Shown piece after piece: positions 1-11,134 of a stretch of DNA of 64,000 nucleotides. A model generated the notes under the pieces. The model saw only the letters and a list, made by a program, of their open reading frames with translations, was not told the origin of the DNA and ran no database searches. This DNA comes from Thermomucor indicae-seudaticae (taxonomy: Eukaryota; Mucoromycota; Mucoromycetes; Mucorales; Lichtheimiaceae), in the NCBI GenBank assembly GCA_000787465.1, contig JSYX01000049.1, positions 36,488 to 100,487 of the forward strand. The letters are read 5' to 3'. The translations under genes were made by a program, and so were the position numbers. The stretch's first letter is position 1. Each line of letters opens with the position of its first letter.

Positions 1-37
1 CAGAGCATGATATTGCCATGTAGCTAGGGTTCCTTTT

Positions 38-262
38 TTATCGCTTCGTTAAGAGAATAGGAAAAGAACGTGCTGCCGCTGGCATCTCACCCTCGTGCAT
101 CTTGAGAGCGCGATGCATAAAGAACCGCACAATGGCTACACTGGAAGAGCCAATGATGCCGAAAATAATAAAGCGCCAAAACCAAACAAGACCTTGCCAG
201 AGCATTTGACGCCGCGGCTTTTGTCCAAGTAAAAGAGGTGTCGATTCTAGATCGCTGTCCAT
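38..262 (-). CDS. small single-pass membrane protein, unknown
   Basis: I do not recognise this protein. It has about 74 residues: a short acidic start (MDSDLEST), a Lys/Arg patch (KPRR), and one hydrophobic segment of roughly 20 residues rich in Trp, Phe, Ile and Gly (residues about 24-46), followed by a basic tail. This predicts a single-pass membrane protein with the basic patch on the cytosolic side. I chose the ATG at 262 because the upstream extension starts at a GTG. The stop at 38 lies near the window edge, so an intron leading to more exons outside the window cannot be excluded. The start codon lies only 74 bp from that of the divergent methyltransferase gene, so the two probably share a promoter. 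Confidence 0.45.
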   Translation of the reverse strand: MDSDLESTPLLLGQKPRRQMLWQGLVWFWRFIIFGIIGSSSVAIVRFFMHRALKMHEGEMPAAARSFPILLTKR

Positions 263-288
263 GGATTGCACGTAAAAAGAGAAAACAA

Positions 289-301
289 GTGTGTGTGTGT
301 G
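289..301. repeat. short (GT)n microsatellite in a divergent promoter
   Basis: An uninterrupted GT run of 13 bases lies between the two divergent start codons at 262 and 337. It is a simple dinucleotide repeat; any effect on promoter structure is speculation. Confidence 0.8.
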
Positions 302-336
302 CTTATCTGATATGACTCGTCTTTTTCCTGCTGCTA

Positions 337-1574
337 ATGGCTCAAGATCAAATCAGTGACAAAGAATTCCGAGCACGCCTCGAGGACCATTTCGCCATTT
401 ACCGAATCAATCTTCGGCAACCCGTCGTGTCCCATATCATACCTGACGCGTGGTACCGTGCGGATCTATTGCTGGTGAATGAACTGGGACTTTTCAGGCA
501 TGCTGATCTGGGGGAGGACAGATCAGTGGTAGTGACATGCGCCATCAGGACAGCAACAGGTCATACCCTTGTGCCCGTGGAATTGCGTGGTTTGAACGCA
601 CAGGGCGAACCCGGTTTCTGTGGTTCGGGCAAAGGCGGATTTGAATACCGTGTGCGCGGACGCCTTGATGCTCCACTCTATTTACTCATACAAGCATCAT
701 CGTTGTCGTCGTTGCGTCACGTCGTTCCGCTGATGGTTGGGCCTATCCAGATGACGACGGCCGATATTCACCAGCATCAACCAACGTTTGCGCCTATCGA
801 GGAATGGCCAGAGAACACGCCCATGGTGCACGATACCTATCGCATGTTTTCTTTATCATCGCAAGACGACAAGGACGAAGGCGTGATCATACAAGAAACA
901 TGGGATGCGGGCATCCCGGGAAAGATATGGGATTCAGCGTTGGTTATGCTCCAGTTTATAGAGAAAATCAGCGTCTTGCGCCCGGAGCTGTTCCAAGGCA
1001 AGCATGTCTTAGACCTGAGCGCAGGGTAAGGCAGCATGTTGCATCAGAGGAAAGGGGAAACTTTTTATATCGAGACACTCTCCCTGATTGATCTTTTACA
1101 AGGACGGGCTTATTGGGACTCGCGATGGCGAGCATGAAACATATCAAGCCCGAAAAGATCACGATCACGGAGCTGGAAGAAGCTCTGCCTTTAATTCGTC
1201 ACAACATGTCGCTCAACAACCGGCAGCAACACCATGCGGTGTACGCCAAACCACTCTTGTGGGGGAGCAAGGTGCAAGCGGAAAAGTGTGGCAAGGCAGA
1301 TATGATTATGGCTTCCGATGTTCTTTATGAGACAGAGTATTTTGATGATCTTGTACAAGCTCTTCTGGATCTCAGCAAGAAGGGGACGCTCATATATATC
1401 GGGTACAAGCGGCGCGGGCTTGATCCTGCCGAAGAAAACCGGTTTTGGTCTCTGTGTCAGGCCAATAGCCAATTTGGTATTGCTTTGATTGATCAGCATG
1501 ATCCGGATGCATTGTTTGTACCAAAGTCAGCTGAAGACGCAAACGTCCAGATCTTTCGGTTGGTCAAGACATAA
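337..1574 (+). CDS. METTL21/MTF16-type protein lysine methyltransferase
   Basis: Exons 337-1025 and 1103-1574, joined over a 77-nt GTAAGG...ACAAG intron, give 386 residues. The C-terminal half is a class I SAM-dependent methyltransferase of the MTF16 (METTL21/EFM) group. Motif I, LDLSAGTGLLGL at about residue 225, is split by the intron and restored exactly by it. It is followed by the acidic strand (ITELEE) and by the DVLY sequence, which fits the DxxY motif typical of lysine methyltransferases. The N-terminal 200 residues hold a separate mostly beta-like region without a motif I know. Members of the family methylate lysines in translation factors, chaperones or ribosomal proteins in the cytosol; the substrate here cannot be read from sequence. 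The next gene on the right is 4 kb away. Confidence 0.8.
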
Positions 1575-4500
1575 TAAACATTCTCAAGTCGAATCGTATA
1601 TTGGATGCACACTGGTGTGGACTCAACCTCAAGATCACATCGTTTGGGGTTGATAGAAGTTCTTTATCATTACGTTTTATCACGACGTTACTAGGTCTGC
1701 CACACCATTATCAATCACTTTGTACCTCTCGTTGTCCTTCGTTCCTGGCCACAAAAGCATAAAAGGTATGACAAGGATTTGTTAAGTGTTGTCATCTGTT
1801 CTTGCTCATCAGCTACTGTTTAAGCAAGTTGTATTAAGCTTACAAAAAAGAATGACGCAAACGGCCGGCAGTTTAAATCCTTTTCTTCTCTTCAACCCTC
1901 TCTTTTCCTTTCGTACGGGTAAGTGAAAGTGTACGTAAGCCGGCATTAGCCATGATACTAAGTCTCAGGCTGCAGCGAGGAGACCGTTGTCCTCTTTATC
2001 TTGAAGGCTCCGTGAGCTACAACTACGTACACCTTGTGAGCCGGTGCATGACCTCGTTCATGTTTGCCCGGGCCTGCGAACTTGGTTTCGGCGGCACATT
2101 CGCTCAGGAAGGCGCGCATCTAGACACTCCTGTCACCATGCCTTAAAGTATCGGATGTTTATGAAGGTGTATGGTATGGTGATGCCAACTGCTTGCCGGC
2201 GCCGTTGCCCGCTTTGCAGTGGTCACCTGTCTGCTAAAGACTATCGTGGCCCGCTTTCTGTCAAAGGGAAGGGACGTCAAATCTGCTTTGTCCTGCGCCG
2301 TGCGTATGGCTACATTTCAAGAGCTCCTTGATGGCTTTGCCTCCAGAGCAACGAGAGGCGTTGCAGAAGAGCCTGCCACGGGCAACACAAGTAGGTATTC
2401 ACTTCTTAATCTGGTCGTTAGCCTGAGACGACGTTATCGACAAAGCAGCATTTCTAGGTACTTGGTATTCGCTAGGAGGACGCTCCTGGGTAAGAGATGA
2501 TTTTGTAACACATAGGACATAGATGGATCATGCTTACGCTATGTTTCTTCCTTCTGGCACATCATGAACAACAAAAATAGAAGGCAGAAGTTTGTCTGTT
2601 TCCTCTCTCAAAATGCTCCTGAGTAGTCAACTGTATAGGTTAGGAACCCTAAGCAACAATGTATGGAAGAAGTCACTGCTTTCGAACCGCTGTCTCACAC
2701 ATTTGCGCCAAAATCCTGTAAGGGGAACATCTGGAAAGTGTCTGGCACATATCGAAGGAGCTCAGCAACGCACAAGATGCGGAGTCCGTCAACATGGACC
2801 TAGAGTCCAAGGCCCTCCGAGGGTCCGTCCCTCGGCAACAGTCGTTCGCGTCTGTAGCAAGCTCCGTTGCTCCCGCCGACCCGGCGACGATGCACCGAAT
2901 AATATGACGCTATGATGGCATCGCTGCACTGGTAGGCGCGCAGTAGATTCCACGTTGGTTGGACACGACAAGTAGGCGCATCATCCAGTGCAACTTCAAT
3001 GGCCCTTTCATCTTGCTTCGCGTTGTGATACAGATGTTATAAAGGGTTTCCAAGAATAGTCACAACTGTGCAGGATCGTTCAATGATCTTTGGCGATTCT
3101 CGCTTCCTTGAGTCCCGATGGTTCTCAGGATTTCTGCCTCCGGGAAGGACGGTGATAAAGATCAAAAGAAGAAGCAGCCTGACGTTATGGCGGAGCGAGA
3201 GAAGTACGCATACCGAAGGGCTTTGGAAAGTATCGGGGCCTGCCGCGGGCATCTCGGGCAACTTAGGGCGTTATCCGATGCGCAGAAACAGAATAGTTTT
3301 GGAAAAAAAAAAAGGTGAGCAAACGCTTGTTGCGGCTGCGTGGCGTGCAAGCTAACCTCCTTCGCTCTTCTGTTCGGTCTTTGTAGACGCGGACAAGAAC
3401 CCATGCAGTGGATTCCAGCGCGTGCATGTAGGCTGGTCGTCGATCCCAAGGCCTGTCCTCCGTCTACGCGTGGAGACCTGTTTGTACTCGCGGCGTCCTG
3501 GGCAGGGCTCTCGTAAGGCTGGAAACAATCATCGCCATAGTTAATATCACTCAAAAAGGAGTCTTACTAATCAGATTGAGCTATTGCTCGGTCAGCCACT
3601 GTACGATAATCAATCATCGGGTCAGCAATCGTACAGCACGGATTGCGCAAGCACATGGAATTATCTTCGGGATTGCTTCTCGATTTTCCGAGAATAAACA
3701 GGGTTTATTTCTCCTTTGCCTTATTAAAGCTAGTCCTCCATAAGGACAACTTTATATGCAATCCGCAAGCGACCGTTTAGAGGAGTAGTTGAAGATAAAA
3801 TTTGAACACGGCTCCTAACACGTGCTAACAAGGGATGGAAAGGGTGAATGGTAGGACTTGCGTGGAAACGTACTGGTTCTGTCGCACCATAAGAAATTTC
3901 TGCAACCTTTTGCCGCCAACGCATGGAGGACCAATAAATCGGGCATATATGTTGCTACTCTCCTGTACGAAACAGCAGAAATTCCCTAGGAGGAACAATG
4001 GCACCGGACTGCAAGCTGGAGCCGATACGGTTTAACCGAGACTTAGGGCCGGGAAAACATGAGCTTAGCATTACTATACAAAAATGAGTTTAAGCATCGT
4101 AGCATCAGTACATCTGCCTTCGACCTAACAATATACTTCACGCCGAAAGTTTTCTTTTGCTTTAAAAACCGGTCATGAGGTACTTTTGATGACGGATACG
4201 CGATTGAAGACTTTATTTCGATATTGTATTGGAAGGGGCTATCGATGAAGTGGTTATCGATTGGCTAACTGCAGAGTGCGTCTTTCGCTTCTTAAGGATC
4301 TGCATGCAAGTACTGGTTTCAACAGCTTTGGTGTGAGCCACACCTCCTGTAACGCTGTCCAGACTATAACATTCTACTTTTCGTACAGGCTGCGGTGGCT
4401 ACTTGCTCAGTAACCAGAGGAAGTGGCGGAACCCCTTCCGTGCGTCAAGATGAAGTCTCCCTTTAATACCTATCGGCCGCAACGCTCCTTGTAGCTCGCG

Positions 4501-5665
4501 TGGCATCATACACATGCTTTTCTCTATAATAGTCAATCTCCCTTTGATATCATTTCTGATATATCTCATAAGAAGACGTATCTTTTTGCAGTGTACATAT
4601 GGCATGCTTTTGCATGAATGATAAGCCGTCTGAAACTGTTAGTTCAAGAACCTTTCGGTCTCGAACAATAAGACCCCTTGGACCTCGCCTCTGCTCTCTC
4701 TTAGTCATCGCTGGCAAAACCCATTCTTGGCAATCATGTGGTGAGACTGAGTAAAAAGTTGAGTTCCCCTTGCGAGAACCATGTAGCTGACCAAGCCGTG
4801 CAATGACCATGCCGATTTCAGACGCACACATTCAATTTCGATACTCCGCTGTTTCTTGGGGGGAATCTCCTTCGAAAGAACACTGCTTTGGTTTCCTAAA
4901 CCTGACTCATCTCCGTTCATGCTTCTCGTCGTCGTCAGCATCAAACTTTCTAAACCAAAATTAGAAATTTTGTCATTTTCCACGGAGCAGAAAGGGCCGG
5001 TGCTCACAAGCTTATTTCATGAAAGTTGTCCCTTTTTTCAAGCTCAGCCAATAGGCTGCGCACGGATGTTGGCCTTGCCTTCGTGCATAACATTATCTAA
5101 TAGATGGATGCGCCAACATGTAGAAAGCGTTTTCCAGTGTAATACACAACGAGATCCGGAAATGAGAAGGTTTCCGCAAAGAAATTGTTAACAAACACGT
5201 CGGATGTCCGAAAATAACAGTGTATGTAAGCAGAAATGCTCGGAGTCTCCGTGTAGCCCGCGGAATGCTATGCTTTGCTAATTTATTAGCGAACATTTGT
5301 TACGGCAGAGAGTTTTGGAGAACGGCGGATAAAGTCGTACGAGCTCAAAAAGTGACCAATAAACGCTCGCAAAGTTGACCCCACAACCAGCTAATAAGCG
5401 ACATTAATGTGTGTGAGAGCGCTGCATGATGTCTGAGATGAAAACTCGGGAAGATCACAGAACACTTTTGACGAACCTCGACTGCTTGGTCAACCCGTGC
5501 TTCACTGTCTGATTTGTTAGTAGGATAAAGTAAAACTTACAATCCTCGAGAAGTTATCCCGCGACCGCTCCGTTAGCATAAATATCGGCTGTCTTCGTCC
5601 TCGGCATACACCTTTTCCCCACACACACATCTTTGAGCTACTTGTCTCTTTCTTCACCTTTCATA
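1575..5665. other. gene-poor interval of 4.1 kb
   Basis: I find no convincing gene here. The interval contains copy A of a dispersed repeat (1852-2559). It also has short open stretches at 2779-2910 and 3080-3320 that look like decayed coding sequence: a Ser/Ala-rich start beginning MDLESKAL, and a Lys-rich segment ending in a run of A. Neither has a recognisable domain. The rest is AT-rich and full of stops in all frames. Confidence 0.5.
1852..2559 (+). repeat. dispersed degenerate repeat, copy A
   Basis: This roughly 708-bp stretch matches 52774-53600 on the same strand. Shared blocks occur in the same order: TGACGCAA near the start, TCCTCTTTATCTTGAAGG at 1990-2007, a GCCGTTGCCCGCTTTG block near 2202, CAAGAGCTCCTTGATGG near 2318, and a GGATCATGCT block near 2525. 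Similarity stops at about 2560. In both copies one reading frame near the fourth block encodes QELLDGFA, so the element may be a decayed coding unit. Copies begin at TGACGC and copy A ends in GGCA, which would fit solo LTR termini, but I see no target duplication. Confidence 0.7.
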
Positions 5666-6473
5666 ATGTCAGAAACTGAACAGCGACCTCCTCGACCACT
5701 CAACTGTTTCCTCGCCTTTCGACTTGAAAAGCAAAATGAAATCTTGGCTCGTTGTCCAGGTGCCAATCACCGTGATATCTCAAAAATTACTGCAAAGTGG
5801 TGGAGAGAACTGTCAGAAGAAGCCAAAGAGCCCTATCGTGAGAAAGCACGATTGGCTAAGATTGAACATGCCAAAAAGTGAGTCTTATTTCGTTTATGCA
5901 AGAGAGAACGAAAGAAAGAAAGCTCATGTTTGAAATAGATACCCAAACTACAAGTACCAGCCCAAAAAGAACAAGGTGCGCAAAGCACGCGTTTACCCGC
6001 GTCGACCTCAGGACAAGTTTACATCACGTTTGGAGCATCAAAATCGTTTTCTCAAGATGATATATGACAATCCACAAATGCTGAGCACATCACCATCGTC
6101 TGCTGCGGCTGGTCTTGTGGCACCTGTTAATCTGGCGGAGTACGGCTTGTCGCCGGCGGAATCGCAGTGCTCGGCCCCATCCCCTCTTTCGATGCCAGAC
6201 TGCTGTCCATTCACCGTTTGTACACAAAAGGAACAAGATCAGCTGTTACAACAACCCATCTACTCTTGTCCGCCTGCCACTTGTGATTCATACTTGTTCG
6301 ACGAAAAGTCCATGATTGTTCCATCCCAACAACAACAGCAGCAGTTGCTTGTCAACAGCAATAACCTGTTTCAGCAGCAAAACATCGCCATATATCATCA
6401 GCAACCTCTCATCAATGCGGCGGCCGCCGCTTTTGATCCTTTGGTCAACTATCCTTACTTTCAATTACTGTAA
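5666..6473 (+). CDS. HMG-box (MATA-type) DNA-binding protein
   Basis: Exons 5666-5877 and 5939-6473 (61-nt intron, GTGAGT...AATAG) give 248 residues. Residues about 8-80 form one HMG box of the mating-type/SOX-like class: RPLNCFLAFRLEKQNEI, then KWWRELSEEAK, then a basic end just after the splice point (YKYQPKKNK). Such proteins bind and bend DNA as sequence-specific regulators. The remainder is low complexity: a basic RRP stretch, a Cys/Pro/Ser-rich part, a Gln run (6 Q at about 6330-6350) and an Ala run near the C-terminus, typical of activation regions. I took the ATG at 5666 because upstream in-frame sequence has no ATG. It is not a sex locus by context: the mucoralean flanking genes (triose phosphate transporter, RNA helicase rnhA) are not next to it. 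Confidence 0.85.
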
Positions 6474-7423
6474 TATCCTCGCAGTTACCCCACAGAAAAA
6501 TATCATCTGCGCTGTCAAACTGATACCAAGTAATTACTAATTCCTGACTAATAGTACCCGCCACCCTAATCAAACTAATTACTGTACTTAATGTAATTTT
6601 CTTTTGATACACTAATTCATGCTATAAACTTCACAGAGGATGCCGGTCGTCTTCTGATACACTAATACTAATAAACACTAAACTTTCTTTAATACATCTC
6701 TAAAACGCCGTCTTAGTCATTGTCATGAGACCAACCCGTGTCAACGGCAAACCTCGTGCTTCCAGCTTTAATACGGAATGTTCTGTGCTCAAATGCCATC
6801 GGAAAAATCAAGCCGAAATGATTAAGCCATAGTGGGCAAACTACATGGCGATTCTTATGAGCTAAATGTCGGTATGCTATCAGGCCTAATAGCACACATA
6901 GAGGCAGCCGGTGCTTACGGTACGATTAAGTCATAGTGAAAGAGTCCTCAATGCCGCTTCAGCTAGGGTTCGAGGAGTGTTTCAAAACTATAGCATAGTC
7001 TGAAGCTGGCGTAAAAATCACCTACGCACACACACATGTGTCTACGGAACCCTATGTACGTCCATCTGGAAATTCTCTCCGATGGAAAGCGACCTTGATG
7101 TTGCGAACATGAGATGAAGAATCCGGCGTGGAATACAATGATAATAAGCACTGAGAAATGGGTGCTCTTGGCCTTTGCAAGATTAATGAGACATGATCTA
7201 ATCTGTAGATAGCCTGTTACAGAGATTTCTGTCGTGCACAGACTGTATTCCTTGCGATTTTCTTTTGCAACCAAGAGCAGACGTCGTATTACAGTATAAA
7301 CATATGCCTAAACACACAAGGATACTATCGAATTTTGGGGAAAACAATCACAAGTCTGAGTTTCTTCGCTTAAGAAAAGCATTCCTGCAAGTTGAGTTGC
7401 GTGTGTGCGGGGTCAGATCGACG
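6474..7423. other. intergenic, 950 bp
   Basis: No gene seen. The first 200 bp after the HMG gene are AT-rich with repeated ACTAATA-like words, probably its 3' untranslated region. The remainder has only short ORFs without coding character. Confidence 0.5.
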
Positions 7424-8183
7424 ATGAGCCAAGAGACAAAACCCTCAAAGCCCATCAAGGGCATTCTTAAAAAGCGCAATCAAGCACCTTCTGACGGTGC
7501 GGAGCCACGGTAAGAGGTGTGGGGCATTTCTAGTTTAGCACCACGACGTTAAGCTGTATCACAAAGCTTGAAATGGGACGAGGCGAATCTGCAAATGAAT
7601 GAAGGACAAAAAGATGCGACAATGAAGATTGATGAGCCAAAGACGCCTTATATACGGTACGATCCAGAAACTGATCAAGTGCTCAACATGGAGGGTATGT
7701 GCCACCGGAAAAAGGCGAGTGTTTCTTTGTAGTGAATACTTACATGTATGTATCTAGAGATACCCTACGGTGCACGAGCAGCTCGAGAAGAACCGGAAGA
7801 TTTCTCACTGGATGCTGGCAATGAGTCGGATCGATCGAGTACCTCAAGCAGTCGCAAGGGCCGACGCGTCTATTTAAGCGACGATGATTGGGAATCGGAT
7901 GAAGCAGAACAAGACGATGAGCAGAGTAAGTGGGATGTTGCAAAAGAGTTTGCGTTCTCTTCATGCTCATCGATTGAGCAAACACACAGAGAGAAGACAT
8001 CATGAAGAATTCGCTAGAAAGCGTGCTCAGCATTACAATATGGGCAATGTGCTTCGTCAGCGAGACTTTATGGATGAAGATGACGAGGATGAAGACGAAG
8101 ACGATAAGAGCCAGCAAACTCCTCCACCCGTACCACCATTACCCAGCAAATTTGCGAACAACAGTGATGCCAAGATGGAATGA
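7424..8183 (+). CDS. GLC8: protein phosphatase inhibitor 2 (GLC8/PPP1R2)
   Basis: Exons 7424-7509, 7567-7694, 7758-7925 and 7990-8183 give 191 residues, close to yeast Glc8 and human inhibitor 2. All diagnostic blocks are present in order: KGILKK near the N-terminus (PP1 contact), KWDEANL, the GSK3-type site KIDEPKTPY with its threonine, an acidic Ser-rich middle ([11 protein letters not shown]), and the C-terminal helix [12 protein letters not shown] that enters the PP1 active site. The tail is acidic then Pro-rich. The protein binds type 1 phosphatase catalytic subunit and inhibits it until the Thr site is phosphorylated. Each intron is 57-64 nt, and the blocks line up only with these splice sites. 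Confidence 0.92.
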
Positions 8184-9894
8184 TTAGCATTATTCTTTTT
8201 TTGCATTTCGTTTGCTGATGTCGTTCACTGGATTTTTGAGTAAACGATACTTATATATATACATATGCATTGCTGATCTCATCAGATCAACGCTTTAGGG
8301 TGATTTGATCCAGATGCATTGAACAGGATAGTGCGATGATCTTCGTCCACGTCAAATCTCGTGCAAGATGCATGGTTGCAGTATGCAGCTGTGCACCTTG
8401 TCAAGATCGGCAGGCATATGAGAGCAGTTGCCAAATCGAATAGACCGTCCGAACTTATCTATCCCTTATCTCTCGACGAGATCCAGAACTGCAGGTAATA
8501 AAAGATGCAGAGGAGAGGAGAGGAAGGAACGGTTCCTGGAGTTGTGCTTTAAGAATTCTACCTTGTCACTGGCCATCTAGATGCGCAGGGGCAATTGATG
8601 AGTTGCAGTTGGGGGTTGTTCCTGGACCTTACTGTCCCCAGATTCTCGGGCATTTCGAAAGAGATAGAAGGGGTGGGGGATCCAGAAGACTGTAAAGAAG
8701 TTCCAAGTAGTGAATAAGAAGCTTCCTGTTTCATTCTGCATAAAAACTTTCTTGCTTAGTGGGAAATGGGAATCGATGACATGTGTTTGGGCCCTTATTA
8801 CTGTCGTCAGTTACGCGCGAATTTTTTGACGTAACACAGATCGGGGATTGATTAAGCATATCGGGGTTCCAAGCAGTAATAATGACGAAGCCAAGGAACG
8901 AACAATGGAACTTGTTCAGGAACAAGAGCAGAAGCTATACGAAAGGCTTTCTGTAAGTCTGGATATGTTGATGCAAAGAAAAATGCTTGAATATAGCCTA
9001 CATATCGCAGTAATGACAAGTTTCTCAGCAAAGTTCGCTCAGTCCACTCAGTTTCATTAATTCTTTGTTTCCGGTGGGTCATGCCGCTAGCCAATTAAGC
9101 CAGAATTAGCACGGTCCCATGACAATTATCAACAATAAAAGGTTGAGATGTTCCAAAGATAAGCGTCTGATTGGCTGGAAAAATTTTTCTTGCCATGGAC
9201 AGCTACCAATTAAGGCATTAGTGAAAAGAAGCAGAGATCATGTGTGTGTTACAGGTCGGTTAGAACATCGGATCGAATCCAAACGGATGGAAGTTCTTTG
9301 AAGAATAAAATGCGGAGATCGACTAGCGTGACACGAGGTCGAACCCTTGAATTGCAATCTATTCTTGACGATAAACAAAGGTCGATCGACAAGGCAGAAC
9401 GTGCAACATTGCATACGTACCTTTTTGGGGCAGAATATAGTCTCCTCTTTTCATTTGACCTCGTGCCCTGACCCTGGTTTGGTCAGTTTGAGGCAAGTGC
9501 GCAACACTTGCGACTGCCAGAACTTCATTCAATTCCTTTAGTCTCGATCCGAAGAATCCTATCAGTTGCGTATACGCATAAACCTTGTCATTCTAAATTG
9601 AACTCCCCTCCCTTTCCTTACCCTCGGAAACACACACAAAGTACACCCAGACATCGAAGCCATAATATTAGCAAACTATCAATATGGACCAATCAGATCC
9701 ATTCCATAATTTGCGCTTTGACAGCTTTAGCTTCACGTAATTGACGCCCTTAAATACCCAGTCTATTTGTCAGTTTTTTTCAAATTTTTATTTCTTCTTC
9801 CACCGTTCATTTATAATCCCTCCCTCACCTCTTAACAGCCCCACGTTCCACTCCCTTTTTATAATACAACATCGTTCATTAAAAAGGACTCAGA
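8184..9894. other. interval with possible unresolved exons (8.8-9.6 kb)
   Basis: No complete gene could be assembled. Three plus-strand stretches have coding character: 8850-8950, ending at a strong GTAAGT donor and encoding an acidic Gln/Glu-rich helix (MELVQEQEQKLYERLS); 9255-9420 after a TTACAG acceptor, encoding RRSTSVTRGRTLELQ and a charged helix; and 9540-9600 after a CTTTAG acceptor. They could be exons of a coiled-coil protein or the remains of one. The last 300 bp hold pyrimidine-rich promoter-like sequence for the C2H2 gene. Confidence 0.3.
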
Positions 9895-11134
9895 ATGTCT
9901 TCTCCCTGCACTCAACCCTCTTTCTCCGGTCATCCACTCACACCACAAAGTGAGGTCCAAACCGACTTGATGCATTTCGTTAACCCTTTGCCTCATCAGT
10001 CTTATGAGTCTTCGGTCCCAGTCTCAGGTGCTCCTTTGCTAAAGACTGAACCACCACCACAGGAGCAACGTCGTTTCAGTTACGCTGACTTGCTGTCCGA
10101 ACCAACTCCCGACTACGACAATGGTTACTTGTCTGTACCGCCTGCTTCATCTCCTTCGAACGAAAGCAGTGATGGATACCATACAGCTCACAGCAGCCGC
10201 TGCGGAAGCGCTGACCACGGCAGCACCAGCAGCAGCAATAATCAAGAGATGATGCCACCACCACCACCGCCAGCCTTTGTTCCTAGTATCGGAGTGCCTT
10301 TTATTTCTCAGCATCCAACCAGCACAATGTTTTCTTCGGCGGCCGTACACCCACTTGCAATGACCACCACCGCTCCAGCAGTAACTGCAGCAGCTTTCAG
10401 CAATAGTAGTATGGGTCTGTCGCCGGCACCGCCCATTTTTCAGCACAGACACTCGATTGCGGCCGCCGCCGCCAGCAGTCCATTCGGTGTGCCAGAGTTT
10501 TTCGATAATACTGCTCAACGCCACCACTCATTCAGCCATCCACCTTCGTCTCTATTGGACCCACAACAACCAGCGCCGTTTATGACCAGTGACGGCATGT
10601 TCCTTCGTCCAGTTCCCAGTTTCCCAGTGATGGGAGGACTTTCGGTTCCCGACCAACAAGACGACCAGCAGCGGCGCCTATCTGCTCATAGTACTAAGTC
10701 AGACAAGGTCACTACCACCAAGACTCCGCGGTCGCGGGGCCGACGAGTGTCCAACGTGCCCAGCGCCAATGGTACCCGCATGTTCACCTGCACAGCTGAA
10801 GGGTGCGGCAAGGTCTTTAAGCGGTCTGAGCACCTGAAACGACACATTCGCTCCATCCATACCCTTGAAAAACGTAAGTTCCTTTATGTTTGTTATTATG
10901 TATGGGATACTTATATAGATGCCGTTTTCTATGATAGCTTTTGAATGTCCTTATCAAACATGCAGCAAGCGGTTCTCCAGATCCGACAATCTGAACCAGC
11001 ACATCCGTATCCATCGACACAGCATGGGCGGTAGCAAAGACAACAACAGCAAACAGTCAAATCCTCGTCGATCATCGGCTTCTCCTTTGCCTGAACCCAA
11101 CAACTTTGCAAGCCTCGTACAAAACTACGTATGA
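9895..11134 (+). CDS. two-finger C2H2 transcription factor (Msn2/Com2-like)
   Basis: Exons 9895-10873 and 10938-11134 (64-nt intron, GTAAGT...GATAG) give 391 residues. The first 290 residues are disordered and rich in Pro, Ser, Gln and Ala, with a seven-proline run and repeated GCC/GCA alanine tracts. Residues about 298-352 hold two tandem C2H2 fingers; the intron falls exactly in the linker between them. Finger 1 reads CTAEGCGKVFKRSEHLKRH and finger 2 has CSKRFSRSDNLNQH. This RSEHLKRH/RSDNLNQH helix pair, with a TLEKPFEC linker, is that of the Msn2/Msn4/Com2 stress-response class, which binds AGGGG-like sites. The bipartite order (long disordered activator, C-terminal fingers) also fits. Target genes cannot be inferred. 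Confidence 0.85.

Noticed and set aside
2779..3320. Possible retrotransposon gag fragment
   Set aside because: A short Ser/Ala-rich start and a Lys-rich stretch are suggestive, but no zinc knuckle, protease or polymerase motif is present nearby.
10147..10527. Minus-strand frame opposite the C2H2 gene
   Set aside because: Produced by the Ala/Gln/Ser codon bias of the C2H2 activator region; Trp/Gly runs are the complement of CCA/CCC codons.
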